Positions 63,374-64,000 of a DNA stretch of 64,000 bases are shown one piece after another. Location of the stretch: positions 1 through 64,000 of the forward strand of contig NZ_CBDBDD010000003.1 in assembly GCF_965203655.1 (NCBI RefSeq), read 5' to 3'. How positions within the stretch are numbered: position 1 is the stretch's first letter; each line of letters opens with the position of its first letter. The translations under genes were made by a program, and so were the position numbers. The notes under the pieces were generated by a model. The model saw only the letters and a list, made by a program, of their open reading frames with translations, made no database searches and was not told where the DNA came from. Origin of the DNA: Poriferisodalis sp965203655. GTDB taxonomy: Bacteria; Actinomycetota; Acidimicrobiia; Acidimicrobiales; Poriferisodalaceae.

Positions 63374-64000
63374 GCAGCGGCGACGATTGCGCATCACCGG
63401 AACCGTTCAGGGCGTGGGCTTTCGGCCGTATGTGCATCGGCTTGCCCGCGACTTGTCGCTCACCGGGATAGTCGGCAATGACAGCGCCGGTGTCTGGTGC
63501 GAGATCCAGGGCTCTCGCGACAATCTCGATGAATTCGAGGTGCGGGTGGCTGCCGATGCTCCCCCGCTTGCCGCGGTCGACTCGGTTCGTTCCGAGGACA
63601 TGCAACCGGTGGCAGGTGAGCGGGCGTTCTCCGTGGCGGCAAGCACTGATGACGGTTCGTCCGTCAGAGTGTCGACCGTCCCGCCGGATGTTGCGACCTG
63701 TTCGGACTGCCTCGCCGAGGTCGCCGATCCCGCCGGTCGCCGATACCGGTACGCGTTCACCTGCTGCACTGACTGCGGTCCGCGCTACACCGTGATCGAG
63801 GAGCTGCCCTACGACCGCGCCCGTACGTCGATGTCGCCGTTCCCGCTGTGTAAGGCCTGCGAGACCGAGTACGCCGACCCCGGCGACCGCCGCCATCACG
63901 CCCAGGCTGTCTGCTGTCCCGATTGCGGCCCCACAATGTCGCTGACGGCCGAGGCCGGCGTCGAGGCCGGCGATCCCATCGCCAAGGCCGCTGCGCTGCT
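63374..64000 (+). CDS. hypF: carbamoyltransferase HypF, N-terminal part (runs off right edge)
   Basis: The frame is open from ATG 63374 to the window edge (209 codons). An acylphosphatase domain comes first (RLRITGTVQGVGFRPYVHRLA...GIVGNDSAGVWCEIQG), then the two HypF zinc fingers (CSDCLAEV...CCTDCGPRYT and CKACETEYADPGDRRHHAQAVCCPDCGP). HypF makes the cyanide ligands of the [NiFe]-hydrogenase active site with HypE, so the genome should encode a [NiFe]-hydrogenase. No ribosome site precedes the ATG, and only 31 nt separate it from the divergent binding-protein gene, so leaderless transcripts are likely. Confidence 0.93.

Noticed and set aside
1..64000. tRNA, rRNA, IS elements or prophage genes
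   Set aside because: Looked for cloverleafs, CCA ends, transposase motifs and terminal inverted repeats; none convincing. The only mobile-type genes are toxin-antitoxin-like.

Overview
The window is GC-rich DNA from an actinobacterium. A WhiB-type Fe-S regulator, a pair of FluC subunits, leaderless-looking starts and the general style of the coding sequence point to Actinomycetota. The very large repeat-built surface proteins, the UGSC-type selenoprotein and the hydrogenase/nickel genes suggest an uncultured Acidimicrobiia-like lineage, perhaps marine or host-associated. That placement is inference.

Region 1 (1-38.8 kb, minus strand) is a surface-protein locus with four paralogous secreted proteins: a partial one leaving the window at the left edge, one of 1215 aa, one of 453 aa, and one giant ORF of about 10,900 codons (over 1 MDa). 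All have signal peptides and are built from FN3, cadherin-like beta-sandwich and Calx-beta-type domains. The three complete genes end in a shared C-terminal FN3 module. The giant gene also contains an unnamed cysteine-bearing domain (about 13 copies), several of which are inserted inside FN3 domains, and long near-identical DNA repeats. Each of the three complete genes has one long G/C homopolymer (12, 15 and 14 nt) in a short leader ORF just before the signal peptide. I noticed no comparable tract elsewhere in the window. This looks like a set of phase-variable contingency loci.

Region 2 (39.3-42.2 kb) is a small toxin-antitoxin/accessory patch: an intact RelB/YafQ-type pair, an AbiE-type partner gene followed by a truncated AbiEii remnant, a two-gene unknown operon and a nucleotidyltransferase pair.

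Region 3 (42.3-49.7 kb) is housekeeping-like: an MBL-fold hydrolase, WhiB, a TlpA/CcdA thiol-redox pair, a poly-gamma-glutamate hydrolase-like protein, a two-subunit FluC fluoride channel, a small coiled-coil membrane protein and serS.

Region 4 (49.7-64 kb) is the most interesting metabolically. An NCS2 permease with an unusual C-terminal extension is followed by a UGSC-family gene whose UGSC motif contains an in-frame UGA. After a DUF4143-type ATPase preceded by four 23-bp iterons comes a long minus-strand operon (63.3 to 54.8 kb): a nickel/peptide ABC transporter (binding protein, permease, and a permease-ATPase-ATPase fusion), a DsrE-like protein with in-frame UGA, two CooC-like ATPases (one with UGA at the second position of its CxC motif), and two small membrane proteins (one followed by a coding-like extension after UGA). 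hypF starts divergently at the right edge. All three strong UGA codons are followed by hairpins whose apical loops carry G-U at +19 to +22, as expected of bacterial SECIS elements. I infer a nickel-enzyme (probably [NiFe]-hydrogenase) maturation locus in which selenocysteine is used repeatedly.
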